Shown here piece by piece: positions 14,875-22,924 of a stretch of 63,788 bases of DNA. Position numbers and translations under genes: made by a program. Position 1 is the stretch's first letter, and every line of letters begins with the position of its first letter. The notes below the pieces were generated by a model that searched no databases, was not told the origin of the DNA, and saw only the letters and a program-made list of their open reading frames with translations. The stretch covers positions 1-63,788 of the forward strand of contig JAJEBV010000013.1 in assembly GCA_022822365.1 (NCBI GenBank), given 5' to 3'. Source of the DNA: Thermoanaerobaculia bacterium (GTDB taxonomy: Bacteria; Acidobacteriota; Thermoanaerobaculia; Multivoradales; Multivoraceae).

Positions 14875-16451
14875 GGGCCGGCGGATGACGCCGTTCCGCC
14901 GCCGACCGGCTCGGCGAACAGCGGCATCCGCTGCGGCTGATCCGTGTCCGAACCGATCGTGACCGTTCCCTGGAGTTGCCCCTGCTCGTTGAGCGTGCCC
15001 TCGATGACGGTCGTCGTGGCGCTTGCGGCGAAGGTGGGGAACTGCGTCGTGATCTTCAACTCGTCGCCCTGCCACTCGAAGTCGTCGAGGACGATGGAGT
15101 AGATGCCGCCCATGTAGAGCCAGCCTTCGCCTTCACGGGGAACGTGAAAGCCCATGAACTCCCCGGACACGTACGAGTCCTTCGCCGGGTGCAGCGCCAG
15201 GAGGTCGAGGATCTGCTCCCTCTGGTTCTGCTGCTCGAAGAGGACGCCTTCCTTCCGGGTGACCTCGATGAAGCCGTTGAACATCTCGCTGAACGTGTCG
15301 CCGCGGTAGATGATCTCCTTCGTCGGGTCCGGGTTGGCCGGATTGTCCTCGGAGTTGTCCCAGACGGCGGTGACGTCGAGGCGGCTGCCGGCCGGAATGT
15401 CGATCGGCTTCGTCGGGTAGTAGAGCCACTGCCAGTTGTAGTCGTACTTCGGCACGTCGAGCAGCATCTCCTTCGAGCCGTCGGGGTAGGTGACCTCGTA
15501 GCTCATCGCCTTGCCCCGGACGTGCATGTGCGGGCTGAAGGCGAGGATCTGCACGTCCTTGTCGAACAGGTAGTGGGCGTTCTCGGCGTGGTGGCCGGCA
15601 CCCGGCGGGATGCGCAGGCCGGTGTTCGTCACCGGAATCGTGATGACTTCCTTCTCGAGCTCGCCCTCGCCGAAGTGGAGTCCGATTCGCGAGGCGTCGC
15701 GGGTCGCTTCGCCGATCGGATGGTAGTGCTGATCGACGATGATGCGGATCTTCGAGCCGAAGCGGCGGCCGACGCCGTCCGGGAAGACGTAGGGCGGCAT
15801 GCCGGCCGTCCAGATGCCGAGAACGCCGGAGGCGGCGGGGTCGCCCTCGTTCAGCTCGCTCACGTAGGTCGTCAGGAAGTGATGCGTGACGCGGGAGTCT
15901 TCCGGCAGGAACTCGATGGCGCGGACCCAGCGCGGCTCGCCGAGGTCGACCTCGACGATCTGCTGCGGGAAGATGTCCTCGCCCTCGGCCGGAACCTCGA
16001 TGCTGTCGAGCGTGACGACGAAGTCCGGCTCGCCGAGCCTCCAGCCCTTCGGGAAGGTCGGCGCCTCGGGCAGGTCGGCGGGGTCGCCCTGCGGGGCGCC
16101 GCCCTTGGCCCAGGTGACGATCGTCTCGATCTCGCTGTCGGTCAGCGAGAGGTCGTTCGACCAGACGTGGTTCTCGGAGTCGCCGCTCCACGGCGGCATG
16201 TCGCGGTTCTCGACCGCGCGGGCGATCGAGCGGGCCCAGGGGCGCGCTTCCCTGTACGTCATCAGCGACATCGGCGCGACCTCGCCGGACCGGTGGCACT
16301 GCACGCAGTTGCTGAAGAAGATCGGCGCGACGTCGCGGGTGTACGTCGGCGCCTCGGCGGCGGCCGCCGGGGATGCCGCGACGAGGGCGACCGCCAGCGC
16401 GGCTGCAAGGAAGAGGGTCGCGGTCGGGATGCGGAGTGCTCTTTGGTTCAT
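14871..16451 (-). CDS. Exported c-type cytochrome with copper-monooxygenase-like domain
   Basis: The 526-residue protein has a signal peptide (residues 1-32), then a single heme c site Cys49-Val-Gln-Cys52-His53. The following region carries MPPWSGDSENHVWSND, typical of Acidobacteriota and Planctomycetes cytochromes. The second half has histidine motifs in the order seen in peptidylglycine/dopamine-type copper monooxygenases: VTHHF, DQHYHP and PHMHVRGKAM. Those enzymes use two coppers and ascorbate to hydroxylate C-H bonds. The heme may feed electrons in place of ascorbate (inference). A distal Met ligand could not be assigned with certainty. The substrate is unknown. Confidence 0.7.
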   Translation of the reverse strand: MNQRALRIPTATLFLAAALAVALVAASPAAAAEAPTYTRDVAPIFFSNCVQCHRSGEVAPMSLMTYREARPWARSIARAVENRDMPPWSGDSENHVWSNDLSLTDSEIETIVTWAKGGAPQGDPADLPEAPTFPKGWRLGEPDFVVTLDSIEVPAEGEDIFPQQIVEVDLGEPRWVRAIEFLPEDSRVTHHFLTTYVSELNEGDPAASGVLGIWTAGMPPYVFPDGVGRRFGSKIRIIVDQHYHPIGEATRDASRIGLHFGEGELEKEVITIPVTNTGLRIPPGAGHHAENAHYLFDKDVQILAFSPHMHVRGKAMSYEVTYPDGSKEMLLDVPKYDYNWQWLYYPTKPIDIPAGSRLDVTAVWDNSEDNPANPDPTKEIIYRGDTFSEMFNGFIEVTRKEGVLFEQQNQREQILDLLALHPAKDSYVSGEFMGFHVPREGEGWLYMGGIYSIVLDDFEWQGDELKITTQFPTFAASATTTVIEGTLNEQGQLQGTVTIGSDTDQPQRMPLFAEPVGGGTASSAGP

Positions 16452-16528
16452 GGGCGGCTCGCCTTGGTTGTTGGGGGGCTCTGGCGACTGGGCTCACTAT
16501 ACCGTGAGATCGTGAGTGTTGACTCAGT

Positions 16529-18604
16529 TTATGCGACGGGGACGACCTCCACGCGGTCGATGCCGAGCCGCCCTTCTTCGACGACCAGGCCGATGGCGCC
16601 GCAGTCGAGGGCGGCGTCGGTGGCTTCGACGATCGCGGCGCCGTCCACCTTGCCGGAGATTCGGTCGCCGTCTACCTGCAGCGTCAGCTCGTGGGTCTCG
16701 CCCAGCCCCCACTCGAAGTCGGCCTCCGCCAGCACCTCTTCGCCGTGCACCATCCGCACGAGCTGCACGCGGTTCCCGGGAGCGAGGAGCAAACCGTAGA
16801 AGCGGGTGAGACCCTGGACCCGGGCGGCTACGCCGGCTCGCTTGACGAGATGGGGCGTTACGCCGGCGGTCACCGAGTAGTCCCGCCACTCGCGGGTTCC
16901 CTGCATCAGCAGACCCATGCCGGCGTTCTGGACCAGCCGGAACATCTCGATTCCCTTGGTCAGCAGGTCGACGCCGTTGACCCAGGCGCGACGCCACATC
17001 GTGCCGCGGTGGGTTGAACGCTCGAGCCGGAACGCCGGCGCGCCGGACCACTTGAGCGCCTCCAGGAAGACGGTGCCCGTCCGGCCAGGGACCCGCACGC
17101 CGGCCGAGAAGATCGGACCGGGCAGGGCCGGCACGGTGAACGACACGCTCCGGCTCTCGCCGGGCTCGAGTTCCAGGGTGTCGCCGTCGAAGGCGGCCGT
17201 CTCGTCGTCTTCGCCGTAGTAGCCGAGATAGACGTTGGCCCGCACGCCTTCCGCTCCGGCACTGAGCGTCGCCTCGACGGTCTGGCCGGGGAAGATCCGC
17301 GGCGAAGCCATCAACGGATAGACGCGGCCCTCGAACCACTTCGCCGTCTCCAGAGAGGGGATGAAGACGGGGGAGCCGACGCGGGCCTCGCTCGCGCCGT
17401 CGATGCGCAGGGCGCGTTCGCCGGACGGCAGGGCTGCGTTCGCGATCTCGGCCTCGCCCGCCGCGACTCGGAACCCCTGGACCGAGCCGGGAAAAGCGAA
17501 GTGGAACTGGGCGCCGTCCTTCAGCGCCAGCGCGTCCTGGCCGGCGAGGCTGCGCCCCATGTTGACGATCTGAAGCGCTTCATGGCCGCAGTCGCTGATC
17601 GCCCGGCCGCCGTCGGCCGTCGGCAGGTAGATGCGGTCGGCCACCGGCCCGCGCCAGTCGAGACCCTTCTCCAGACCCCTCTCGATGCCAGCCAGGCCTT
17701 CCTTGATCCCCAGAAGACAGCCGACGTTGCCCGAGTTGCAGTCGGTGTCCCAACCGCAGGTGTTCACGATCTTCAGCGTCTCGGCGAAGTCGCCCTCGCC
17801 GTGCAGCAGCGCCAGGATGATCAGGCCGTGGTTGGGGACCATGTGGCAGTTGCCGCCGTACTTGTCGTAGCCGTAGCGCTCGGCGAGCCTTTCCCGGTTG
17901 GCGCGCCAGTCGCTGTCCGCGGCATGCCAGCGGCGGAGGTCGCCGATCATCCGGGCGATCACCGAGTCCGTCGGGATGTAGCCGAGGGCGGCGTCCAGGA
18001 GCGTGTCGGTGTCCCGTTCGACGAACGCCATCGACTCCATCGCGGCCAGGACGCGCGCGCCGTAGACCGCTTCGCCGTCGTGACTCACCCGCGCGGCGGC
18101 GGTGGCCAGCCGGACCGCCAGGTCCGGATCGCTCGGTGCGACCATCGCCCAGCCGTCGATGAAGATTTGGGCGCCGATCTGCTCGGCCACGACCTTGCCG
18201 TTCAACTCCATCGAGCCGCTCCCGGGCGCCTCGATTCCGCTCTTGAGACGAAGGTAGGCCGTGTGCTCGGTGGAGTTGCCGAGGCCGCCCCACCACAGCA
18301 CCGTGCGCTCCCGGATCAGGTAGTTGAGCCAGGTCTCGCCCACCTCGCGCGGGCTGAGATCGGCGCCCGAGCCGTGATCCTCCAGCGCCCGCAGGAAGGT
18401 GAAGGTGCCCGTGATGTCGTCGTCGGTGACGATCAGGGGCACGTCGAGCCGGTCGTGGACGTAGTACTCGATGTCGCCCAAGCGTTTCCCGATCCACTCG
18501 TAGGGCCAGCCCTCGAAGGGGCGGCCGAGGTACACGCCGATGACCTTGCCGAGGACACCGGCGTAGACGCGTTCCGGGTAGTCGGGGGGCAGAGGCATGT
18601 TCAT
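16529..18604 (-). CDS. ADP-ribosylglycohydrolase family protein with C-terminal extension
   Basis: This 691-residue protein begins with an ADP-ribosylglycohydrolase fold: YAGVLGKVIGVYLGRPFEG, then VTDDDITGT (residues 60-67) and NTCGWDTDCNSGNVGCL near 295. The paired acidic loops bind the two magnesium ions. The family cleaves ADP-ribose or related N-/O-glycosidic bonds from proteins, nucleic acids or small molecules. About 300 further residues form beta-rich domains, the last (AARVQGLTRFYGLLLAPGN) resembling a laminin-G or glycosidase-associated lectin fold. No signal peptide is visible. It is divergent from a TonB receptor gene with 124 bases between. The lectin-like tail hints at a glycan-type substrate rather than protein. 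Confidence 0.8.
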   Translation of the reverse strand: MNMPLPPDYPERVYAGVLGKVIGVYLGRPFEGWPYEWIGKRLGDIEYYVHDRLDVPLIVTDDDITGTFTFLRALEDHGSGADLSPREVGETWLNYLIRERTVLWWGGLGNSTEHTAYLRLKSGIEAPGSGSMELNGKVVAEQIGAQIFIDGWAMVAPSDPDLAVRLATAAARVSHDGEAVYGARVLAAMESMAFVERDTDTLLDAALGYIPTDSVIARMIGDLRRWHAADSDWRANRERLAERYGYDKYGGNCHMVPNHGLIILALLHGEGDFAETLKIVNTCGWDTDCNSGNVGCLLGIKEGLAGIERGLEKGLDWRGPVADRIYLPTADGGRAISDCGHEALQIVNMGRSLAGQDALALKDGAQFHFAFPGSVQGFRVAAGEAEIANAALPSGERALRIDGASEARVGSPVFIPSLETAKWFEGRVYPLMASPRIFPGQTVEATLSAGAEGVRANVYLGYYGEDDETAAFDGDTLELEPGESRSVSFTVPALPGPIFSAGVRVPGRTGTVFLEALKWSGAPAFRLERSTHRGTMWRRAWVNGVDLLTKGIEMFRLVQNAGMGLLMQGTREWRDYSVTAGVTPHLVKRAGVAARVQGLTRFYGLLLAPGNRVQLVRMVHGEEVLAEADFEWGLGETHELTLQVDGDRISGKVDGAAIVEATDAALDCGAIGLVVEEGRLGIDRVEVVPVA

Positions 18605-18634
18605 CCTTTTGGATTGTGGTGCCGACCCATGACG

Positions 18635-18665
18635 CCGAACGTTGAACGGTGTATCATGTTCGGCA
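18635..18665. promoter_or_regulatory. Inverted repeat between divergent genes, possible operator
   Basis: GCCGAAC (18635-18641) and GTTCGGC (18659-18665) form a perfect 7-bp inverted repeat with a 17-base spacer, in the 124-base gap between the ADP-ribosylglycohydrolase and TonB receptor genes. The spacer contains TGTATCATG, a possible -10. The arms are about two helical turns apart, a layout suitable for a dimeric regulator of both genes, but chance cannot be excluded. Confidence 0.3.
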
Positions 18666-18728
18666 GATCACGAGCCTAGCCTGCCGGGTGTGCCGGTGCC
18701 GGCAGGGACAACCAGAGGGAGAACCGCC

Positions 18729-21650
18729 ATGGAGAGCAGCCCCCGAGCCGTATCGGACACGTTCAGGATCTTCGCGTTAGTGCTTCTCGCCTTCTCGGTT
18801 TCCGTCTTGCCCGCGTTCGCGCAGGACGGCACCGTCTCCGGAACCGTCTCCGACGCCGACGGCGATCCGCTTCCGGGCGTCCTCGTCAGTGTCGAGGGCG
18901 GCGGAGAGGCGATGAGCGATGCGGACGGCGCCTTCTCGATCTCCGGCGTCGCGGCCGGCAGTCACACGGTGACCGCAAGCCTGGAGGGCTTCCAGTCTTC
19001 GAGCCAGTCCGTGCAGGTCACCGACAGCGGGGCCACGGTTTCCTTCGAGATTCGCCCCGCCTACCACGACACGGTCATGGTCACGGCGGAGCGGGTCGAG
19101 GAGAACGTGATGGAAGTGCCGATGACGATCACCGCCTTCGACTCGAGCATCCTCGAGGAGCTCGTGATCCAGGAGAGGACGGATCTGCAGAACCTGGTTC
19201 CGGGCCTACAGTTCGGCGACGAGATCGAGCAGCAGGGCCAGGGAACGGTCATCCGCGGCATCGGCACGAGGAACGCCCAGTACGACCAGGCCGACTATGC
19301 GGTCGCCACCTACGTCGACGGCGCCTACACGCTGGGCGTTTACGGCACGACCCCCGGCGGCGGCTTCGATCTCGAACGCGTCGAGGTGGCTCGTGGACCC
19401 CAGGGAACCCTGAACGGCCGCAACTCGATCGCGGGCGCGATCAACCTGGTCACCAAGGGCCCGACGGATCACTGGGATGCCGAGCTGATGGGGGAGGTCA
19501 CCGACATCTCGCAGCAGCGCCTGAACGGGGCGCTCGGCGGTCCGCTCGGCGGTGGACCGTTCAGCTTCCGTCTGACGGCCGGCAATCACACGGGCGACGG
19601 CCGGCAGGAGAACGTGGGCGCCGGTGGGGACCATGACGCACCCGATCAGACGTTCTACTCGCCGCAGCTTCGCGCCGAGACAGAGCGGTTCTCCGTGAGG
19701 GCGCGCTGGTCGCATGTGGAGGACAACGGGACGCCGCGGGGCTTCGTGCAGCTTTCGAACGTGGACCGGACGACAGGCGGCTACTCCCGTGACCGCTACT
19801 ACCTCTGGGAGACGCCCAACCCGGCTCTCGATCCGAACTGCGGCCTCAATACTCCCGCGTGGAACTGCCCCGGCGAGATCCGGAACAGGGTGGCGTTCAA
19901 CTACCCCGGGAGCAACGAGAGCGAGAGCGATTTCGGCACGGTGCGGGCCGACTGGCAGGTCTCGAGGTCCCTCGGCATCAGCTTCAACGCGAGCAGCGGC
20001 GAGACGGTGCAGCAGGCGCTCAGGGACGCCGACTACACGGATCGGGTGCCGATCGGAACTCCCCCGGGCGGTCACGGGCTGGGCGGCAGCGCCGACTCGC
20101 TGGACCACACGCTGACGACCTGCACGGTGGGCCGCTGGGACGGCCTGTGTCCCGACGGCACGGTGCAGTTCTCGAACTCGTTCTACGATCTTCCGTTCGA
20201 GTACGAGGAGAACTCGCAGGAACTCCTGTTCAGGTCGAGTTACGCGGGCGACTTCAACTTCATCGGCGGGTTGTTCATGTACGACAACAAGAGGTCCGGG
20301 ACCATCCATCGGCATGATCTGCAGGTCCCGTTCCGTTTCGGGACGGCCGATGAGCAGGCCCGGAGGGCCTCGCCGATCTATGGTTTCGTTGAGGCCAACA
20401 ACTGTCAGGATGTCCTGATCAAGGTCGTCGAGGGATTCGGTATCGGCACGACCGACCCGGCGGGCGACGAGGAAGGGCTCTACTGGTACTGCCCCGAGGG
20501 CGACGACCTCAGCCATCTGCTCAGCTTCTTCAACCGGGGCAACAACTGGACCGAGGCCGCGTTCTTCAGCGCCGACTACCGGTTCAACGACAGTTGGGCG
20601 CTGTCGGGCGGCATCCGTTACACCGAAGACAAGAAGGAGCAGAAGCCCGTGGACCAGGGCGGGTACTTGACGCTGGCTCTCGGAGGCGCTCCGGTCACGA
20701 TCGCGCTAGCCGGCGAGGGCAACCCGTTCCCTCAGACCTGGTCGCGGCCGATCGGCCACCTCGCTCTGGAGCACACGACGGACGCCGGCCATCTGGTGTA
20801 TGGCCGGGTCTCCACGGGGTTCCGTTCCGGTGGCTTCAACATCGGTCTGCCGGGCCAGGTGCCGCCGTACATCGAGGAAGAGACGCTGGTGAACTACGAA
20901 CTGGGAGCGAAGGGCTTCTTCCTCGACTCCCGCCTGCAGCTCTCGGCCGGCCTCTGGTACAACCAGTTCGACAACTTCCAGCTTGCCGCGCTTCAGGCAC
21001 CGCCGCCGGGCGTGGAGATCCCGATCTCGATCTACTCGCAGTCGCCGCTCGTGGAGTACACGGCGAACATTCCCGACACGACGATCCAGGGCGTGGACCT
21101 TGAGTTCAGCTACCGGATCGGCTCGTTCGGGCTGCGGGGCTTCTATGCCTGGCAGGACTCGGAGATCGGCCCGCACGCCTCAGTGATCGACGGTCATCCG
21201 TATGGTCAGACAGCAACGTGGAACTACATCAACTTCGACACCGGCCAGCCGGCGACCAGCGAGTACGACCTGCCGACGGATCAGACCGGAAACCGGCTGC
21301 CGAAGCAGCCGTCGAACAAGTTCGCGGTCACGGCGTCCTGGTTCAAGTCGCTCGTCTCCGCGGGCCACCTCTCGTTCCAGGCGACCTACGCCTTCACGGA
21401 CCCTGCGTATCCCAGCATCGGCAACATCGATATCTGGGAGCTGCCGTCGTTCGACCGCTTTGACGTGGGCGGCACCTGGAGCGCTCCGAGCGACAGGTGG
21501 TCGATCTCGCTGTTTCTCAAGAACGTCATGGACGAGGTCGCGGTCCTCGAGTACCTGCCGATCTCCGGGAACGGGGGCGTCCCCGCGATCGGCTTCCTGA
21601 CGCCTCCCCGCGAAGCGGGCCTGCAGCTCCGGTTCCGGCCGTTCAACTAG
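18729..21650 (+). CDS. TonB-dependent receptor with carboxypeptidase-regulatory-like domain
   Basis: This 973-residue protein has a signal peptide (residues 1-29, ending LPAFA). A beta-sandwich domain at ~34-112 (VSGTVSDADGDPLPGVLVSV, SDADGAFSISGVAAGSHTV) of the CarboxypepD_reg type follows. The plug comes next (VMVTAERVEENVMEVPMTIT, VIRGIGTRN, YVDGAYTLG, VARGPQGTLNGRNSIAGAI) and then the barrel (YGRVSTGFRSGGFNIG), ending GLQLRFRPFN. This arrangement is widespread in Acidobacteriota and Bacteroidota. ATG 18729 is chosen for the signal peptide and the purine-rich AGAGGGAGA upstream. The esterase gene 20 bases downstream suggests ligand processing after uptake. Confidence 0.93.
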   Translation: MESSPRAVSDTFRIFALVLLAFSVSVLPAFAQDGTVSGTVSDADGDPLPGVLVSVEGGGEAMSDADGAFSISGVAAGSHTVTASLEGFQSSSQSVQVTDSGATVSFEIRPAYHDTVMVTAERVEENVMEVPMTITAFDSSILEELVIQERTDLQNLVPGLQFGDEIEQQGQGTVIRGIGTRNAQYDQADYAVATYVDGAYTLGVYGTTPGGGFDLERVEVARGPQGTLNGRNSIAGAINLVTKGPTDHWDAELMGEVTDISQQRLNGALGGPLGGGPFSFRLTAGNHTGDGRQENVGAGGDHDAPDQTFYSPQLRAETERFSVRARWSHVEDNGTPRGFVQLSNVDRTTGGYSRDRYYLWETPNPALDPNCGLNTPAWNCPGEIRNRVAFNYPGSNESESDFGTVRADWQVSRSLGISFNASSGETVQQALRDADYTDRVPIGTPPGGHGLGGSADSLDHTLTTCTVGRWDGLCPDGTVQFSNSFYDLPFEYEENSQELLFRSSYAGDFNFIGGLFMYDNKRSGTIHRHDLQVPFRFGTADEQARRASPIYGFVEANNCQDVLIKVVEGFGIGTTDPAGDEEGLYWYCPEGDDLSHLLSFFNRGNNWTEAAFFSADYRFNDSWALSGGIRYTEDKKEQKPVDQGGYLTLALGGAPVTIALAGEGNPFPQTWSRPIGHLALEHTTDAGHLVYGRVSTGFRSGGFNIGLPGQVPPYIEEETLVNYELGAKGFFLDSRLQLSAGLWYNQFDNFQLAALQAPPPGVEIPISIYSQSPLVEYTANIPDTTIQGVDLEFSYRIGSFGLRGFYAWQDSEIGPHASVIDGHPYGQTATWNYINFDTGQPATSEYDLPTDQTGNRLPKQPSNKFAVTASWFKSLVSAGHLSFQATYAFTDPAYPSIGNIDIWELPSFDRFDVGGTWSAPSDRWSISLFLKNVMDEVAVLEYLPISGNGGVPAIGFLTPPREAGLQLRFRPFN

Positions 21651-21669
21651 CGGCGCCGGTACGACAGTC

Positions 21670-22899
21670 ATGCGCAGGGGGATCGGACGCTTTCCGATCC
21701 CCCTGTTGCTTCTCTTGATGGCGACCGGAGTCGGCGGGGCCGAGTACACGCTGGGCCCCGATTCGCGACCCCAGGAAGGCGTCCCCACCGGCACGGTGGA
21801 GGAACGCACCTGGGACGCCAGCCGCATCTATCCGGGCACGACCCACGAGTACCGGGTCTACGTCCCGGCCCAGTACATCGATGCCGAACCCGCGGCCGTC
21901 ATGGTCTTCCAGGACGGCGAGTTCTACGTTGACCCCGAGGGCCCCGTCAGGGCGCCGACGGTCTTCGACAACCTGATCCACCGTGGCGAGATGCCGGTGA
22001 CGATCGGCATCTTCATCAACCCCGGGATGAAGGAAGTCCCCTGGGACCAGCGGAGCAACCAGTACACGCCGCTCGACGACACATACGCGCGCTTCCTGCT
22101 GGAGGAGATCCTCCCGGAGGTCGGCAAGGACTACAACCTGACGGACGAGGCGGCGGGCCGGGCGATCGCCGGCATGAGCGATGGCGGACTGGCTTCGTTC
22201 ACCGTCGCCTGGCAGCGTCCCGACGCCTTCAGCAAGGTGGTCAGCCACGTCGGCAGCTACACGCGGCTCCAGGGCGGTTCCCGGTACCCGTACATGATTC
22301 GCAAGACCCGCGGGAACCCGAAGCCGATCCGCGTCTTCCTCCAGGACGGGGAGAACGACATCAACCTCGCGGAGGGGAACTGGGCGCTGGCCAACCTGCA
22401 GATGGACTCGGCGCTGATGTTCGCCCGCTACGACTACCGCTTCGAGATGGGCACGGGCGGCCACGACCTGAAGCACGGCGGCGCCATCTTCCCCGACACG
22501 CTGCGCTGGCTCTGGCGCGACTATCCCGGCGTCGTGGGCGCTGGGGAGCCGGCGGACCTCGCCGCGGTGATCGGCGAGTGGGACATGGTGACGAAGGTTC
22601 TCGGCGAGTTTCGCCACAGCGTGCTGACCGTGTCCGAGCAGAACGGTGCCCTCGCCGCGACGCTCCACGACGAGGTGGACGGCGAGATGGAGGTCACGGC
22701 GATCCGCTTCGACGACGGCAACCTGAGCTACGAGTACACCGCGTCCGGGTCCCAGGTGAATTGGGGCAAGGGATCGGTGGGCAAGCTGAGCGCCTGGCTG
22801 CAAGTCCGGGGAGACACCCTCCGCGGCGCCCTGAGCCTCGATGTGCCCCCGGAGGGCGACTACGCGGTCGAGGGCCGCAGGAGAACCGGGGATCCCTAG
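21670..22899 (+). CDS. Exported enterochelin-esterase-like alpha/beta hydrolase
   Basis: The 409-residue protein has a signal peptide (IPLLLLLMATGVGGA) and an alpha/beta hydrolase of the Fes/esterase D type: YRVYVPAQYIDAEPAAVMVF early, nucleophile loop AIAGMSDGGLASF (serine in GMSDGG near residue 174), and EMGTGGHDLKHGG supplying the histidine. A ~120-residue beta-type tail follows. The family hydrolyses siderophore trilactones or acyl/feruloyl esters. It lies 20 bases after a TonB receptor, consistent with processing of the imported ligand. A strong hairpin (21675-21705) overlaps the first codons, so expression may be attenuated. Confidence 0.78.
   Translation: MRRGIGRFPIPLLLLLMATGVGGAEYTLGPDSRPQEGVPTGTVEERTWDASRIYPGTTHEYRVYVPAQYIDAEPAAVMVFQDGEFYVDPEGPVRAPTVFDNLIHRGEMPVTIGIFINPGMKEVPWDQRSNQYTPLDDTYARFLLEEILPEVGKDYNLTDEAAGRAIAGMSDGGLASFTVAWQRPDAFSKVVSHVGSYTRLQGGSRYPYMIRKTRGNPKPIRVFLQDGENDINLAEGNWALANLQMDSALMFARYDYRFEMGTGGHDLKHGGAIFPDTLRWLWRDYPGVVGAGEPADLAAVIGEWDMVTKVLGEFRHSVLTVSEQNGALAATLHDEVDGEMEVTAIRFDDGNLSYEYTASGSQVNWGKGSVGKLSAWLQVRGDTLRGALSLDVPPEGDYAVEGRRRTGDP
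21675..21705 (+). terminator. 13-bp perfect hairpin overlapping the esterase start
   Basis: CAGGGGGATCGGA (21675-21687) pairs perfectly with TCCGATCCCCCTG (21693-21705) across the five-base loop CGCTT, and TTGCTTCTCTTG follows. It lies 25 bases after the TonB receptor stop codon, where a terminator would sit, but inside codons 2-12 of the esterase. It could terminate most receptor transcripts or block esterase translation. Confidence 0.5.
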
Positions 22900-22924
22900 C
22901 GCCGCGGCGTAAGCTCCCGGCGGT

